Positions 1-7,765 of a stretch of DNA of 30,351 nucleotides are shown piece after piece; position 1 is the stretch's first letter; each line of letters begins with the position of its first letter. The notes below the pieces were generated by a model. The model saw only the letters and a program-made list of their open reading frames with translations. It was not told where the DNA came from and did no database searches. The position numbers and the translations under genes are program-made. Origin of the DNA: a virus; the IMG/VR virus record IMGVR_UViG_3300028027_000166, positions 1 to 30,351 of that record; one strand, 5' to 3'.

Positions 1-465
1 GAGAATATATCGCTACCAGACTCATTGGCAGCCATATCTCCATGAATAATGACTAAACCTGTAGAAACAAAGCTATCTGATCCTGTTTCACTTGCAGATA
101 AAGCACCCGTTACTGTGTTAGTAGTTACTGAGCCAGATGCACTAAAAGTATCTGTCCCACTCTCGGTAACGCTTAAACCACCTTTAACGATTACATCACC
201 AGAGCTTGTAAAAGTATCGTTACCTGTTTCAGTTGCAGATAATGCGCCTTTTACTATGACATCACCACTAGAACTAAAGGTGTCTGAGCCTGTTTCTGTA
301 GCTGATAAACTACCTGTTCTAGTTGGGAAGCTAACAGTACCACTTGCAGTAAAGTCATCTGCGCCTGTTTCGCTAACAGCCATTGAACCAGTTACAGCAG
401 AACTTTGAACTGTGCCACTTGCACTAAAAGTATCTAATCCTGATTCTGTAGCATTTAAGCTACCA
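1..465 (-). repeat. Tandem 22-25-codon repeats in the virion protein gene
   Basis: Translated on the minus strand, successive units begin LNATESGLDTFSASG, MAVSETGADDFTASG, LSATETGSDTFSSSG, LSATETGNDTFTSSG, LSVTESGTDTFSASG, LSASETGSDSFVSTG and MAANESGSDIF. Unit length alternates between 22 and 25 residues, and the extra residues fall in the linker after the G-x-V. Two neighbouring units both end in GDVIVKG, so they probably arose by recent duplication. Repeats of this kind also trap short-read assemblers. Confidence 0.8.
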
Positions 466-1124
466 AAGTCATTTTCTTCTCTTAAAGCAGTAGTAAGATA
501 AACCTGTATTGTGCTTGTAACAGTAGCTGTTGTTGCTCCTGTAGAACCTGCTGTTGCCTTAGTACCAGTAATAATGACTAGACCACCACCAACACCTGAA
601 GTTACTGTTTGGTCGTGTCTTTCAGTTAAACCTGTAAGGTTTGCATTGGTTGGTGTTCCAGTAGTTGCAGTAGAAGCTGCATCTAAGTCTAAAGCACTAG
701 CCAATACAATCATTGCATTAGCAGTAGTAGTAGTAATGCTAGGATAGCTAGAAGAAGTACTTGCAGGTGTCTTTATACCTGTTGTTGGTGTTGCATCAAA
801 AGGATTTACCTTATCAACACCCCTAAAAGCCATCTTAATAGCTGTTGTATGGTCTCCTGAGTCTGCAACAGAAGTTGTAGTATCAGCACCAGTAGCCCAC
901 CGATAAAATACTGTGAGCCTTACACCACCAGCAGCAGCAGCAGTTCCTGTTGAAACTGGACTACTTGTAACCTGTGTAAATCCTGTAGGAGTTGTAATTG
1001 CTTGGTTAGCAGACTCAACAAATAACAGCATTAAGTCATCAGCCTGAACGCTTGCAACTGCACCTACCGTTAAAGCACCTGTGCCTGATGCAAAAGCTGA
1101 TTTGTTTATATACGAGATAGCCAT
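1..1124 (-). CDS. Repeat-bearing virion surface protein, N-terminal 374 codons (runs off the left edge)
   Basis: The frame is open from an ATG at 1124 (MAISYINKSAFASGTG...) to base 1 with no stop. Residues 1 to about 215 form a Gly/Thr/Ala-rich domain containing DLMLLFVESANQAI and a GDHTTAIKMAFRGV segment, a type I associate with structural proteins of uncultured phages. From about residue 218 come six to seven short tandem units around a [AS]-T-E-[ST]-G-x-D-x-F-[ST]-[AS]-[SG] core. The start overlaps the stop of the upstream 50-residue gene as TAATG. Frame and motif suggest that the 134 codons at 29949-30351 complete this gene, giving about 508 residues. A role as fibre or decoration protein is inferred from composition, repeats and position between portal and nozzle genes. 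Confidence 0.75.
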   Translation of the reverse strand, partial: MAISYINKSAFASGTGALTVGAVASVQADDLMLLFVESANQAITTPTGFTQVTSSPVSTGTAAAAGGVRLTVFYRWATGADTTTSVADSGDHTTAIKMAFRGVDKVNPFDATPTTGIKTPASTSSSYPSITTTTANAMIVLASALDLDAASTATTGTPTNANLTGLTERHDQTVTSGVGGGLVIITGTKATAGSTGATTATVTSTIQVYLTTALREENDFGSLNATESGLDTFSASGTVQSSAVTGSMAVSETGADDFTASGTVSFPTRTGSLSATETGSDTFSSSGDVIVKGALSATETGNDTFTSSGDVIVKGGLSVTESGTDTFSASGSVTTNTVTGALSASETGSDSFVSTGLVIIHGDMAANESGSDIF

Positions 1125-1276
1125 TATTCAGCCCATCTCCAAGAAACTACACCTTCTATAACAACATCCATTGGGTCGTTTTCAACACCAATCCACCATT
1201 GACCATCTTTCCAGTAGGCAAGTTCTATTCTGCCATCAGACAGAGTGACAATTACATTCTGTCCTTCAGGTGGCAT
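1124..1276 (-). CDS. 50-residue DUF551-like protein
   Basis: A short gene starting at the ATG at 1276 (MPPEGQNVIVTLSDGRIELA...) and ending in a TAA that overlaps the next ATG (TAATG). A GGAGAG ribosome site lies just upstream. The pattern PxEGQxVxVxxxxGRIxxAYWxDGxWW followed by VVSWRW resembles the small DUF551 phage proteins, whose function is unknown. It sits 1 base after the 208-residue gene. The family likeness is from memory of the motif only. Confidence 0.7.
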   Translation of the reverse strand: MPPEGQNVIVTLSDGRIELAYWKDGQWWIGVENDPMDVVIEGVVSWRWAE

Positions 1277-1277
1277 A

Positions 1278-1904
1278 TTACTCTCCAGTTAAGAAATTTG
1301 GTGCTTTAAATGGTGTTGTTGCTCGATTAGCTTGATAGTGCATATCTACACAGAATACAAATACATCAGCATCTAGTGTGTCATTAGGGTGTGTCCCATC
1401 TCTAAAAAACCGACATAAAATCAAAGTATCAGGTTCAATTCCTGTTCCTGAGATAGTATTTGCATCACTTACTTCAGCTACATAATGCTTATATTGAGTT
1501 CCGTCTGATGCTTGCTCAATATAAACAGTAGTTGTAACACCAAATGCTGCCTGTCCATGCCCTTTGGCAATCGTATATTCAACACCAAATCTAACTGTAC
1601 CTGTTGCTGTTGTATTGATAGCCCAATGAATATGAGGATATAAAGCAGTTCCTAAAGCATAATCGTGGTCAATATGGAAAGAAGCACAAGCCTCATTCAT
1701 TTCTCCAGCAAAGAATGTATAAGCATGAATACCATCTCTAAAAATATTTAGAGTTGCTGAATCAGGGTTATTAGGCAAAGAAGTTAGCTGAACAATATTA
1801 TCTCGCCATCCCTGTGCAGTCCTAGTATCTAAATCAGAAAAGTTACCATCTGCTTCCGAATAAGATAAGGGAGAACCCTTAGTATTCCGTAAAGTAATTG
1901 TCAT
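1278..1904 (-). CDS. Tail/fibre-associated structural protein, 208 aa
   Basis: Starts MTITLRNTKGSPLSYSEADG. The R-N-T-K-G-S-P-L-x-x-x-E-x-D-x-N-F opening is common at the N-terminus of phage tail-fibre and appendage proteins. The remainder is beta-rich with aromatic and His residues (DHDYALGTALYPHIHWAINT) and no transmembrane segment. The ATG overlaps the stop of the 123-residue gene as ATGA, so the two are probably coupled. It lies directly downstream of the portal block, where head genes would be expected, but does not look like a capsid fold. Its function is inferred from the N-terminus and location. Confidence 0.6.
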   Translation of the reverse strand: MTITLRNTKGSPLSYSEADGNFSDLDTRTAQGWRDNIVQLTSLPNNPDSATLNIFRDGIHAYTFFAGEMNEACASFHIDHDYALGTALYPHIHWAINTTATGTVRFGVEYTIAKGHGQAAFGVTTTVYIEQASDGTQYKHYVAEVSDANTISGTGIEPDTLILCRFFRDGTHPNDTLDADVFVFCVDMHYQANRATTPFKAPNFLTGE

Positions 1905-2272
1905 GCGTGGGTAATAGATGCGCTTGTAATAGTTACAGTCTGACCAGCAGTAATGCTTGTGCTGTCTAAATTAATGTCTGATCCTGAAGTTCCTACTGAT
2001 AACCCTGTAATGATGTCTGTTCCACCTGTCGCTGTGCGAATACGAGCTGCAGCAGCAGTACCTGTAGCATCAGCAGATGTATCAGACTTAGGGAAACCTG
2101 AGAATGTCAGAACTCCACCTGAGCTAGTTCCTGCTGTGCTATTTAAGGTAATACTAGCTAGGATTGTTCCCATGCCAGTAGTACCAATCTCTAGAACACC
2201 TGTAGCTCCAATAGCTGTAACTACTGCATCTAATCGAGCATTTTTAACTGCTGTTGTATAAGTTACTGCCAT
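1901..2272 (-). CDS. Small beta-rich phage structural protein, 123 aa
   Basis: Starts MAVTYTTAVKNARLDAVVTAIG, then GVLEIGTTGMGTILASITL and repeated Ser/Thr/Gly/Ala stretches, ending TVTITSASITHA. Similar small proteins of this composition occur among the virion genes of uncultured phages, but I cannot name a family. The ATG lies 1 base after the portal stop, and an AGGAGAATAAT ribosome site is inside the portal 3' end. The compact spacing argues against missing DNA exactly at this boundary. It is too small to be a conventional HK97-fold capsid protein. Confidence 0.6.
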   Translation of the reverse strand: MAVTYTTAVKNARLDAVVTAIGATGVLEIGTTGMGTILASITLNSTAGTSSGGVLTFSGFPKSDTSADATGTAAAARIRTATGGTDIITGLSVGTSGSDINLDSTSITAGQTVTITSASITHA

Positions 2273-2273
2273 A

Positions 2274-4547
2274 TTATTCTCCTGCCTTTATGCCTACGAT
2301 TTTACCATTTTCATCCCTAACCAAAGTCTTAGGAGTGTTAATAGCTTGAGCTAAACTTGCCTGATTATTCTGCAACTGATTAATCATCTGACCTAGGTTA
2401 GTGACTGCATCAGCCATATTGCCTTGGCTTTGTCTTTCTTGCAATACTTGTTGAGTCTTTTCTAACTCATCAATCAATTGCTGTCTTTCTTTTAGAGCTA
2501 ATTCATTTCTTTGATTAGCTGCATCTACAACAATTTGAGCCTGTTGCAACTGTAACTGAACCATGCTCTTTTCTCGATCTAGCTCAATCTTAGACTGTTG
2601 GATAGCCAAGTCAGCTATAGACTTCTCTCTTGAAGCCTGTAACTTAGCTTCTTCAATCTGAGCTTTAGCCATATCTGCTTGCATCTTAGCTTCTACCTTC
2701 ATCTGCTCTACTTGTGCATAAATCTGAGCAGCTTGCATATCAGGTGGAATTTGTGGTGGCTGTGGTTGAGCAATAGCTTGTTCTAACTCAGGTGGAATCT
2801 CTTTGAAGAACTCACTACTGTCTTTATATCCAGCAGCTTCAATGAAGCGACCAAGAGTTTCTCTATATTGAGTCAAAGTTACCAATGGATTGTTATATCC
2901 TTGAGTACCTAGGATTTGTTCTTGCTTCTGTAGAACCATAGCTACCATAGCCATCTGCTCTTGTTTATTACCAGTACCAAGACCTACATTGATAGAGATG
3001 TCAAAACCATTAGTCCACTCTCTAGGGTCAATAGTAATATATTTACCTCTTAAGCGAATGATTCTGGCTTTGTCTTGATATTTGCATAAAAGATGAAGAA
3101 TCTTCTGGAACAAGTCTTTTACACCTGTTTCAGCAAACAATCGAGCAATCATCTCAATCTTACCTGCTGCTGCGCTTTGAACTGCTGCAACTGCTGTAGC
3201 TGTAGCATTTTGCAAGATATTAGGATCTAGACCTTGCTGTGCATCATTAACACCTGTGCGCTTAGATTGAACTGAGTCTAGGTATTGCAACATTGGGAAT
3301 GACTGGCTTGCAGTAGCTGGAACTGTCAATGGAACAATTGCATTAGGATTCTTGATGCGAACCACTCCACCTGCTGTAACGGTTAGCATATCGTCTAGGT
3401 TTACTTGACCTTCAACAACACCCATGCGGGCATTGTTTGTAAGATAAAGGTTGTCTAGGATTTGACGAGTAACTGTAGACTTAATTAATTGCAAGTCCAT
3501 TGTTCTGTCTGCCAAGCTATGACCAAAGAACTTGTGTGGCATAGGAATAGGACAGATTGAAGCAAAAGGAACAAAGTCAATCTCTTTATCATCTAGGATT
3601 TCTCGACCTGCATAGACTACTTTGCGCAACTCTGCAATGCCATCTCCATCCATATCAGTCTTGATATAACACTCATAGACCTCAATTTCTTCCATTGATG
3701 GATCAATAGTATTGTTATCATCAGGATTCTCACCATTACTAAAGCGAGCAGTTCTTTCCTGTGTATAAGTTAAATCTGACCAAGTAGGCAGGGTTTCTAC
3801 TACCTTCTTGCTAAATTTCATAGCAATCAACTCAGATCGAGTAATTAGCCTTCTATGAGCAACAAAAGGAGCATCAGAAATAGTGCGAGCCTTTTTGCTA
3901 ATTAAAAACTCCTCTGGTGGGACATTCTCAACAATTACCTTGCCAGTCTTGGTTGTTTTCTTGAGCTTAACATTGTAGCTATATACAGGTGGTGTAGGCA
4001 TACCCATCTGGTCTATACCAGCAGGTACTACTTCTTCCATATCCTGACTAATTACTTCTACTGCATCATCAGCCAATAAGACAGCTAGCTCTTCTTCAGA
4101 AAGGTTCTGATATTCTTCCTTTGTAACATCTACTTGCTCATCCCAGTAGACTTTAACAATACCATTCTTCTGCAACAAGGCATCTTTAAACCAGTTATGG
4201 AATAGGATGACACCTTCGTTATCATGGTTTAGCACCCAATTGACATACTCAGTAGCTTGTTTAGCCTTTTCTTCGTCACCTTGAGATTTAGGCTCAAATC
4301 TAACCATCTCATCAGACTGAGTAAAAACCCTTAGTAATTGTGGCAATGCACCATCAACTACTTCAGCTACTTCTCCAGTAACGATAGAGCTACGACCTTC
4401 TACTTCGTTACCATATGGCTCTCGATTGTAGTATTCAAGAGCTTTAGATCTCTCATCAGTAGTATCTGTTTGAATATAGCCAAGAGAGTTATCAATCTCT
4501 GAGTCTAGTATTCCTTTGAGTTTTTCTTGATCCATTAGACGATCCAT
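2274..4547 (-). CDS. Portal protein (podovirus type)
   Basis: A 757-residue protein forming the dodecameric DNA channel at the capsid vertex. The N-terminal half has portal hallmarks: EGRSSIVTGEVAEVVDGALP (about 51-70), a W-V-L-N-H-D segment, FHNWFKDALLQKNGIVKVYW (about 115-134), PPEEFLISKKARTISD and a central C-P-I-P-M-P-H-K-F-F-G-H-S segment. The length fits P22/T7-like portals better than siphovirus ones. The last 200 residues are a long Gln/Glu/Ala/Lys coiled coil of the barrel type. The start overlaps the TerL stop by 13 bases. Family assignment is confident; the exact subtype is not. Confidence 0.9.
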   Translation of the reverse strand: MDRLMDQEKLKGILDSEIDNSLGYIQTDTTDERSKALEYYNREPYGNEVEGRSSIVTGEVAEVVDGALPQLLRVFTQSDEMVRFEPKSQGDEEKAKQATEYVNWVLNHDNEGVILFHNWFKDALLQKNGIVKVYWDEQVDVTKEEYQNLSEEELAVLLADDAVEVISQDMEEVVPAGIDQMGMPTPPVYSYNVKLKKTTKTGKVIVENVPPEEFLISKKARTISDAPFVAHRRLITRSELIAMKFSKKVVETLPTWSDLTYTQERTARFSNGENPDDNNTIDPSMEEIEVYECYIKTDMDGDGIAELRKVVYAGREILDDKEIDFVPFASICPIPMPHKFFGHSLADRTMDLQLIKSTVTRQILDNLYLTNNARMGVVEGQVNLDDMLTVTAGGVVRIKNPNAIVPLTVPATASQSFPMLQYLDSVQSKRTGVNDAQQGLDPNILQNATATAVAAVQSAAAGKIEMIARLFAETGVKDLFQKILHLLCKYQDKARIIRLRGKYITIDPREWTNGFDISINVGLGTGNKQEQMAMVAMVLQKQEQILGTQGYNNPLVTLTQYRETLGRFIEAAGYKDSSEFFKEIPPELEQAIAQPQPPQIPPDMQAAQIYAQVEQMKVEAKMQADMAKAQIEEAKLQASREKSIADLAIQQSKIELDREKSMVQLQLQQAQIVVDAANQRNELALKERQQLIDELEKTQQVLQERQSQGNMADAVTNLGQMINQLQNNQASLAQAINTPKTLVRDENGKIVGIKAGE

Positions 4548-5800
4548 TTAGTGTTAATTTTAAGGGACTTATTCCATTCATTAGGCTTCTCATCAAGCCC
4601 TACTGCCACATACCGCCAAGCATCAGCAGCATGGGAATGTTGGTCATGCAAAGGTTTATCGCTAAACATCTTAGTATCAGGGTCTACAGCATATCTGTAG
4701 TGTCTTAAAGCCTGTAATCCTTCAGCGCATCTGTTCTGGTCAAAGTAGCATCTGTTCATCAGCATACGAGCAGAGTTAATACCATCAGCAATGGACAGCT
4801 TAGGAGTAATCCTTACTGGTAATCCCATGCCTTCAATAATCTCTTTAGTGCTTCGACCTGTCATATTCTTGTGTTCTGCATCATGCGGAAGCCAATGATC
4901 CCTATAGGTATAACCCTTATTCTGAAGCACTTGGACATAATGGTCAATGGTTTTCTGACAGTTCTGATAGAAGTCAATAATCCTAACCTCACCACCTGAT
5001 ACTGTCTGCACAAACCAAATAGATGTCATATCAGACCATCCTAAATCCCAGAAGGTACTTACTGGAATAGAAGTATCTACTTGCACATCCTTAATTCTGC
5101 TTTCTTCCTGAGCCTTTCTTAGCTCATTGGCATAGACTGCACCATCTAAGACCTGTCTTGTATTACCTTCCCAGACATTCAGGTAAGCATCCATATCCCT
5201 AGCTTTTAGATCTTCCATCTCACTTCTAAGAACTGATGGAAACCAAGGATTGTCTGACCAGTTAGCCTTAACTACTTTTGCATTGCTTGGTGGCAATACT
5301 ACAAACCTCTTGTAAGTCTCGTCTGTATCTAGCTCAGGGTTAAATGTTACCCATATCTCTGAGCTTTCTTTACGGATTGTAGGAATTAAAGTATCCCAAC
5401 TAGACTTAGAAGTAGTCTGTGCTTCTTCTACCCAACATATATCAACACCCTCAAAAGACTTAATCTTTGTGATGTTATGCTTTAAACCTGCAAATAAGAA
5501 CTCTGTGCCATTCTTTCCATAAATAGCTGTGTTCTGTATCTCATAGAAATCTTCTAGCCCTAGAGTCTTAATCTGGTCTGCTAATAGAGCATGAACAGAA
5601 TCGCTAATCGAGTTCTGGAACTCTCGAGCGCATAGAACTCTAATCTTTTTTCTTCTACCAATGGCTAAAAGAATCCTTGCAACTCCCCATGACTTACCAG
5701 AGCCTCGACCACCATACAATATCTTGTACCTATGATCTTCTAGTAAGAAAGTGAGTTTAGGTGTTATTTCTAGGCTTAACTTGCCTTCAGCATCTATCAA
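4535..5800 (-). CDS. terL: Terminase large subunit
   Basis: A 421-residue DNA-packaging motor and nuclease. The Walker A motif GGRGSGKS lies at residues 30-37 and the Walker B-like VDICWVEEA at 119-127, followed by a coupling region with TFNPELD. The C-terminal RNase H-fold nuclease shows the first acidic strand at WDLGWSDMTSIW, a D-A-E-H motif and a terminal H-A-A-D-A-W-R-Y motif. This layout matches the PBSX/Terminase_3 type. The ATG overlaps the small-subunit stop as ATGA and the portal follows, the classical TerS-TerL-portal order. Confidence 0.95.
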   Translation of the reverse strand: MIDAEGKLSLEITPKLTFLLEDHRYKILYGGRGSGKSWGVARILLAIGRRKKIRVLCAREFQNSISDSVHALLADQIKTLGLEDFYEIQNTAIYGKNGTEFLFAGLKHNITKIKSFEGVDICWVEEAQTTSKSSWDTLIPTIRKESSEIWVTFNPELDTDETYKRFVVLPPSNAKVVKANWSDNPWFPSVLRSEMEDLKARDMDAYLNVWEGNTRQVLDGAVYANELRKAQEESRIKDVQVDTSIPVSTFWDLGWSDMTSIWFVQTVSGGEVRIIDFYQNCQKTIDHYVQVLQNKGYTYRDHWLPHDAEHKNMTGRSTKEIIEGMGLPVRITPKLSIADGINSARMLMNRCYFDQNRCAEGLQALRHYRYAVDPDTKMFSDKPLHDQHSHAADAWRYVAVGLDEKPNEWNKSLKINTKWIV

Positions 5801-6117
5801 GGTTGCTTGACCACAAATTCAATAATCTTGAGTTCCATAGCTTCACCATCAATACCACTTACTTCTGTGGTTTGAACAGCCTTGCCATCTACTCGATCCA
5901 TGATTTCTTTAACAGCCCAAGGCTCGCCTTCTATGGCTTTCTCTACTAGCTTGTCTGCTATTCGTCTTAGGTTTATCTGGTCTTGTTGAACTAGAGCTTT
6001 TCTTAACTCGCTATAGAACAACTTGCCCTTTTTGGCATTTTGGTTATTAGGCTGTCCACCGCTTGTTAAACCACTCGATTCGAGTCCTAAATTGTTGTTT
6101 TCTTTACTGTTTTCCAT
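5797..6117 (-). CDS. terS: Putative terminase small subunit
   Basis: A 106-residue protein. A polar, disordered N-terminus rich in Asn/Gly/Ser carries a G-G-Q-P-N-N-Q-N-A-K-K-G motif. A helical core follows (ELRKALVQQDQINLRRIADK, then AIEGEPWAVKEIMDRVDGKA). The GxPxNxNxxKG entry and the WAVKEIMDRVDGKAVQ segment are typical of small proteins preceding phage large terminases, and the ATGA overlap with terL supports the role. DNA binding itself is not shown by a clear HTH. A 48-base gap upstream carries a GGATTGGA ribosome site. Confidence 0.75.
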   Translation of the reverse strand: MENSKENNNLGLESSGLTSGGQPNNQNAKKGKLFYSELRKALVQQDQINLRRIADKLVEKAIEGEPWAVKEIMDRVDGKAVQTTEVSGIDGEAMELKIIEFVVKQP

Positions 6118-6165
6118 TCCAATCCATTAGGGTGTTGGTTGATGATGTTGCAAATATACAACAGA

Positions 6166-6693
6166 TTACTTTTTTACACCATAAAAATATAGGTCATGAG
6201 TCTGTTCATTAGTAGAGAACTCATACTCTGAGAACATTCTATCTAATTCAAATGCTTTTTTAAAATCTGCTTCTGTCAGGTTCTTGTAGTAATCCCACTC
6301 TACTAAAGGAGCATCTTCTGGACTTGTTGCTTTAGTTCCATGCTCTGCTCTACCAGTAGTGGCGCATGACATAACTACTAATCCACCTTTTTTGACTACC
6401 CTGTGCATATTCTCAAAAGTAGCTATCCAATAAGGATTATGCTCAAAGCACTCACAAGATATAGCTGTATCAAAACTATATGCTTTACCTTGGAACTCTT
6501 GTCCTTGGCAAACTAGATCAACTCCCTTGCCTTCTCCGACATCTATGCCTAAATAGTCACAGTCTGCAAAGAATTGTCTTACTGAGCCATTGATGTCCAG
6601 ACTTCCAACTTCTAAGACTTTTGCCTGTGAAAAAGCATTAGGATACTTTTGTTGGCAAATCTTAACAAAATCAAATTGTTGCTGATGAGCCAT
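6166..6693 (-). CDS. SAM-dependent methyltransferase
   Basis: A 175-residue class I methyltransferase. Motif I is degenerate, VLEVGSLDINGS (26-37), with an acidic ribose-binding residue at D51 in YLGIDVG. Motif IV is FDTAISCECFEH (74-85) and motif V is MHRVVKKGGLVVMSC. A TTGRAEHGT segment follows, as in many phage type-11 methyltransferases. The substrate is unknown: no DNA-recognition domain is visible, so small-molecule, sugar or protein targets are as likely as DNA. Its ATG overlaps the stop of a 51-residue gene (TAATG). It sits just upstream of the packaging genes. Confidence 0.85.
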   Translation of the reverse strand: MAHQQQFDFVKICQQKYPNAFSQAKVLEVGSLDINGSVRQFFADCDYLGIDVGEGKGVDLVCQGQEFQGKAYSFDTAISCECFEHNPYWIATFENMHRVVKKGGLVVMSCATTGRAEHGTKATSPEDAPLVEWDYYKNLTEADFKKAFELDRMFSEYEFSTNEQTHDLYFYGVKK

Positions 6694-6848
6694 TAGTGGA
6701 TTGTTTCCTTATCTACAAAAAACTTTAATTCTGTTACTCCTAGATTATCAGCTATAGCTAATATCTCTTGAGTGAAATGTCCTATGATCTCCCACTTTTC
6801 TTCTAGACTATCAAATCTAGTAGGAAATCCATTTAACTGTGCTACCAC
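6693..6848 (-). CDS. 51-residue protein with GTG start
   Basis: An open frame between two annotated genes. It begins with GTG at 6848, inside the last codons of the upstream gene (an in-frame TAA immediately precedes it), and ends in a TAA that overlaps the methyltransferase ATG as TAATG. The product includes LNGFPTRFDSLEEKWEIIGH and ILAIADNLGVTELKFFVD, an amphipathic acidic sequence with no motif I recognise. The exact fit between neighbours is the main evidence that it is real. The function is unknown. Confidence 0.6.
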   Translation of the reverse strand: MVAQLNGFPTRFDSLEEKWEIIGHFTQEILAIADNLGVTELKFFVDKETIH

Positions 6849-7132
6849 TTAACCTTATTAGCCCAGTAAGCTGCACTCATCTTGCCTTTAGAGATATTCT
6901 CCGCATGGCGAGCCTTGAATGACTTTCTTCTTGCCTTATCAGCCTCTGACTCACCTTTTTTAGCTGGTGAACCTGATACTCCTTGCTGACCAAATCGAAT
7001 TGTTTTTACTTGGTCACCTTCTTTAGCCACGACTACATGGCTTTTAGTAGGGTGATTAGGAGTCTTTTTTGGCTTGTTATAGCCTTCTACCCCTATTCTT
7101 TCAAAGATCTTTGCTGCATCTCTGATTTTCAT
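6842..7132 (-). CDS. Basic phage protein, 96 aa, C-terminal KARHAENISKGKMSAAYW motif
   Basis: Starts MKIRDAAKIFERIGVEG. A Lys-rich middle is followed by a conserved-looking tail, ARRKSFKARHAENISKGK then MSAAYWANKVKW. I recognise this tail from many phage genomes, where it recurs near packaging or small accessory genes, but no activity is established. The high charge suggests nucleic-acid or virion binding (inference). Its ATG overlaps the stop of the DUF6496-like gene as ATGA. Confidence 0.75.
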   Translation of the reverse strand: MKIRDAAKIFERIGVEGYNKPKKTPNHPTKSHVVVAKEGDQVKTIRFGQQGVSGSPAKKGESEADKARRKSFKARHAENISKGKMSAAYWANKVKW

Positions 7133-7284
7133 TTCTTGTAGCGAGCCTTTTTAGCTGCCTCAGAAATAGCGATAGCAATAGCCTGTTTAGGATCTTTAAC
7201 AACTTTGCCACCTTTACCAGAGTGTAGAGTGCCTTCTTTGAACTCACCCATTACCTTGCCAATCTTCTTCTGAGTCTTATTCAT
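7129..7284 (-). CDS. DUF6496-like protein, 51 aa
   Basis: Encoded between 7284 and 7129: MNKTQKKIGKVMGEFKEGTL then HSGKGGKVVKDPKQAIAIAI then SEAAKKARYKK. KVMxEFKxGxLHSG followed by VVKxPKQAIAIAxSEA is the signature of the small DUF6496 family found widely in phages and bacteria. Its function is unknown. It overlaps the preceding gene by 8 bases (ATGAATAA) and the following one as ATGA, so it is the middle member of a coupled trio. Confidence 0.85.
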   Translation of the reverse strand: MNKTQKKIGKVMGEFKEGTLHSGKGGKVVKDPKQAIAIAISEAAKKARYKK

Positions 7285-7636
7285 CATCTTCCATCTCCAT
7301 TTCTTCTTCTTCGGTTGCTACTTCAAATTCGTCACAGCCATTCTTTTCGCTACACATAAACTCAAACTTTTCACAGAAACCCATAGTCTTTTCAATGCCA
7401 CAAGTAGGCAAATCCTTGGCTGTGCAGAAATACTCACAGTCCATACATTTAGCGACAGGTTTATCTGTATAGTTAGCAGACACTTCGGCTTTGCGCTTGT
7501 TGCCAGCATTAACTACTTTATCTTGAGTTGCCAATGGACAAGCAGATACATCACTCTCAAGAAGTCCACCTTCTTTGCCTTCAGCCATCTTAGGCTTACC
7601 ACCTAACAGACCTACCATGATTGTTGTCTTGTCCAT
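7277..7636 (-). CDS. Cysteine-rich acidic protein, 119 aa; first gene after the late terminator
   Basis: Starts MDKTTIMVGLLGGKPK. Eight cysteines lie between residues 33 and 101, including CMDC and CEYFC spacings, followed by a strongly acidic tail EVATEEEEMEMEDDE. The cysteine pattern suggests metal or Fe-S cluster binding, but I do not recognise the family. An AGGA ribosome site precedes the ATG. Only about 10 bases separate the start from the intrinsic terminator at 7647-7671, so it is the first late gene whose expression needs read-through. Confidence 0.75.
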   Translation of the reverse strand: MDKTTIMVGLLGGKPKMAEGKEGGLLESDVSACPLATQDKVVNAGNKRKAEVSANYTDKPVAKCMDCEYFCTAKDLPTCGIEKTMGFCEKFEFMCSEKNGCDEFEVATEEEEMEMEDDE

Positions 7637-7646
7637 ACGAAATCCT

Positions 7647-7671
7647 AAAAAAAAGCCCTATTTCTAGGGCT
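7647..7671 (-). terminator. Intrinsic terminator with GAAA tetraloop
   Basis: Minus-strand sequence AGCCCTA-GAAA-TAGGGCT forms a perfect 7-bp stem closed by a GNRA loop and is followed directly by seven Ts. It would stop leftward transcription just before the late genes. No room for a promoter exists between it and the start at 7636, so those genes need read-through, as at lambda tR'. Confidence 0.85.
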
Positions 7672-7736
7672 AAAGTCTCTTGTGAAGGGAGATAAAAATG
7701 AAAGTGGAAAATTTAAAAACAATTTCCCAAGCAAAG

Positions 7737-7765
7737 TTTATACTATTTTTTAAGAATCAACAAGT
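7737..7765 (-). promoter_or_regulatory. Candidate late promoter upstream of the terminator
   Basis: On the minus strand a good -10 (TATAAA, 7742-7737) lies after a TAG, with a weak -35 at 7758-7765 (CTTGTT at 16 or TTGTTG at 15 bases spacing). A TTGTAAAG motif lies just upstream (7777-7770). Transcription from here would give a leader of roughly 85 nt ending at the terminator. The -35 is poor, so the call rests partly on the Q-like gene and terminator beside it. Confidence 0.4.

Noticed and set aside
49-747. Plus-strand open frames opposite the repeat protein
   Set aside because: They are antisense shadows of the repetitive minus-strand gene; their Val/Pro/Thr-rich translations mirror its codon bias.
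1278-1904. 208-residue protein as the major capsid protein
   Set aside because: Its opening matches tail-appendage proteins, it is too short for a typical HK97 capsid, and it lacks the expected E-loop and long spine helix.
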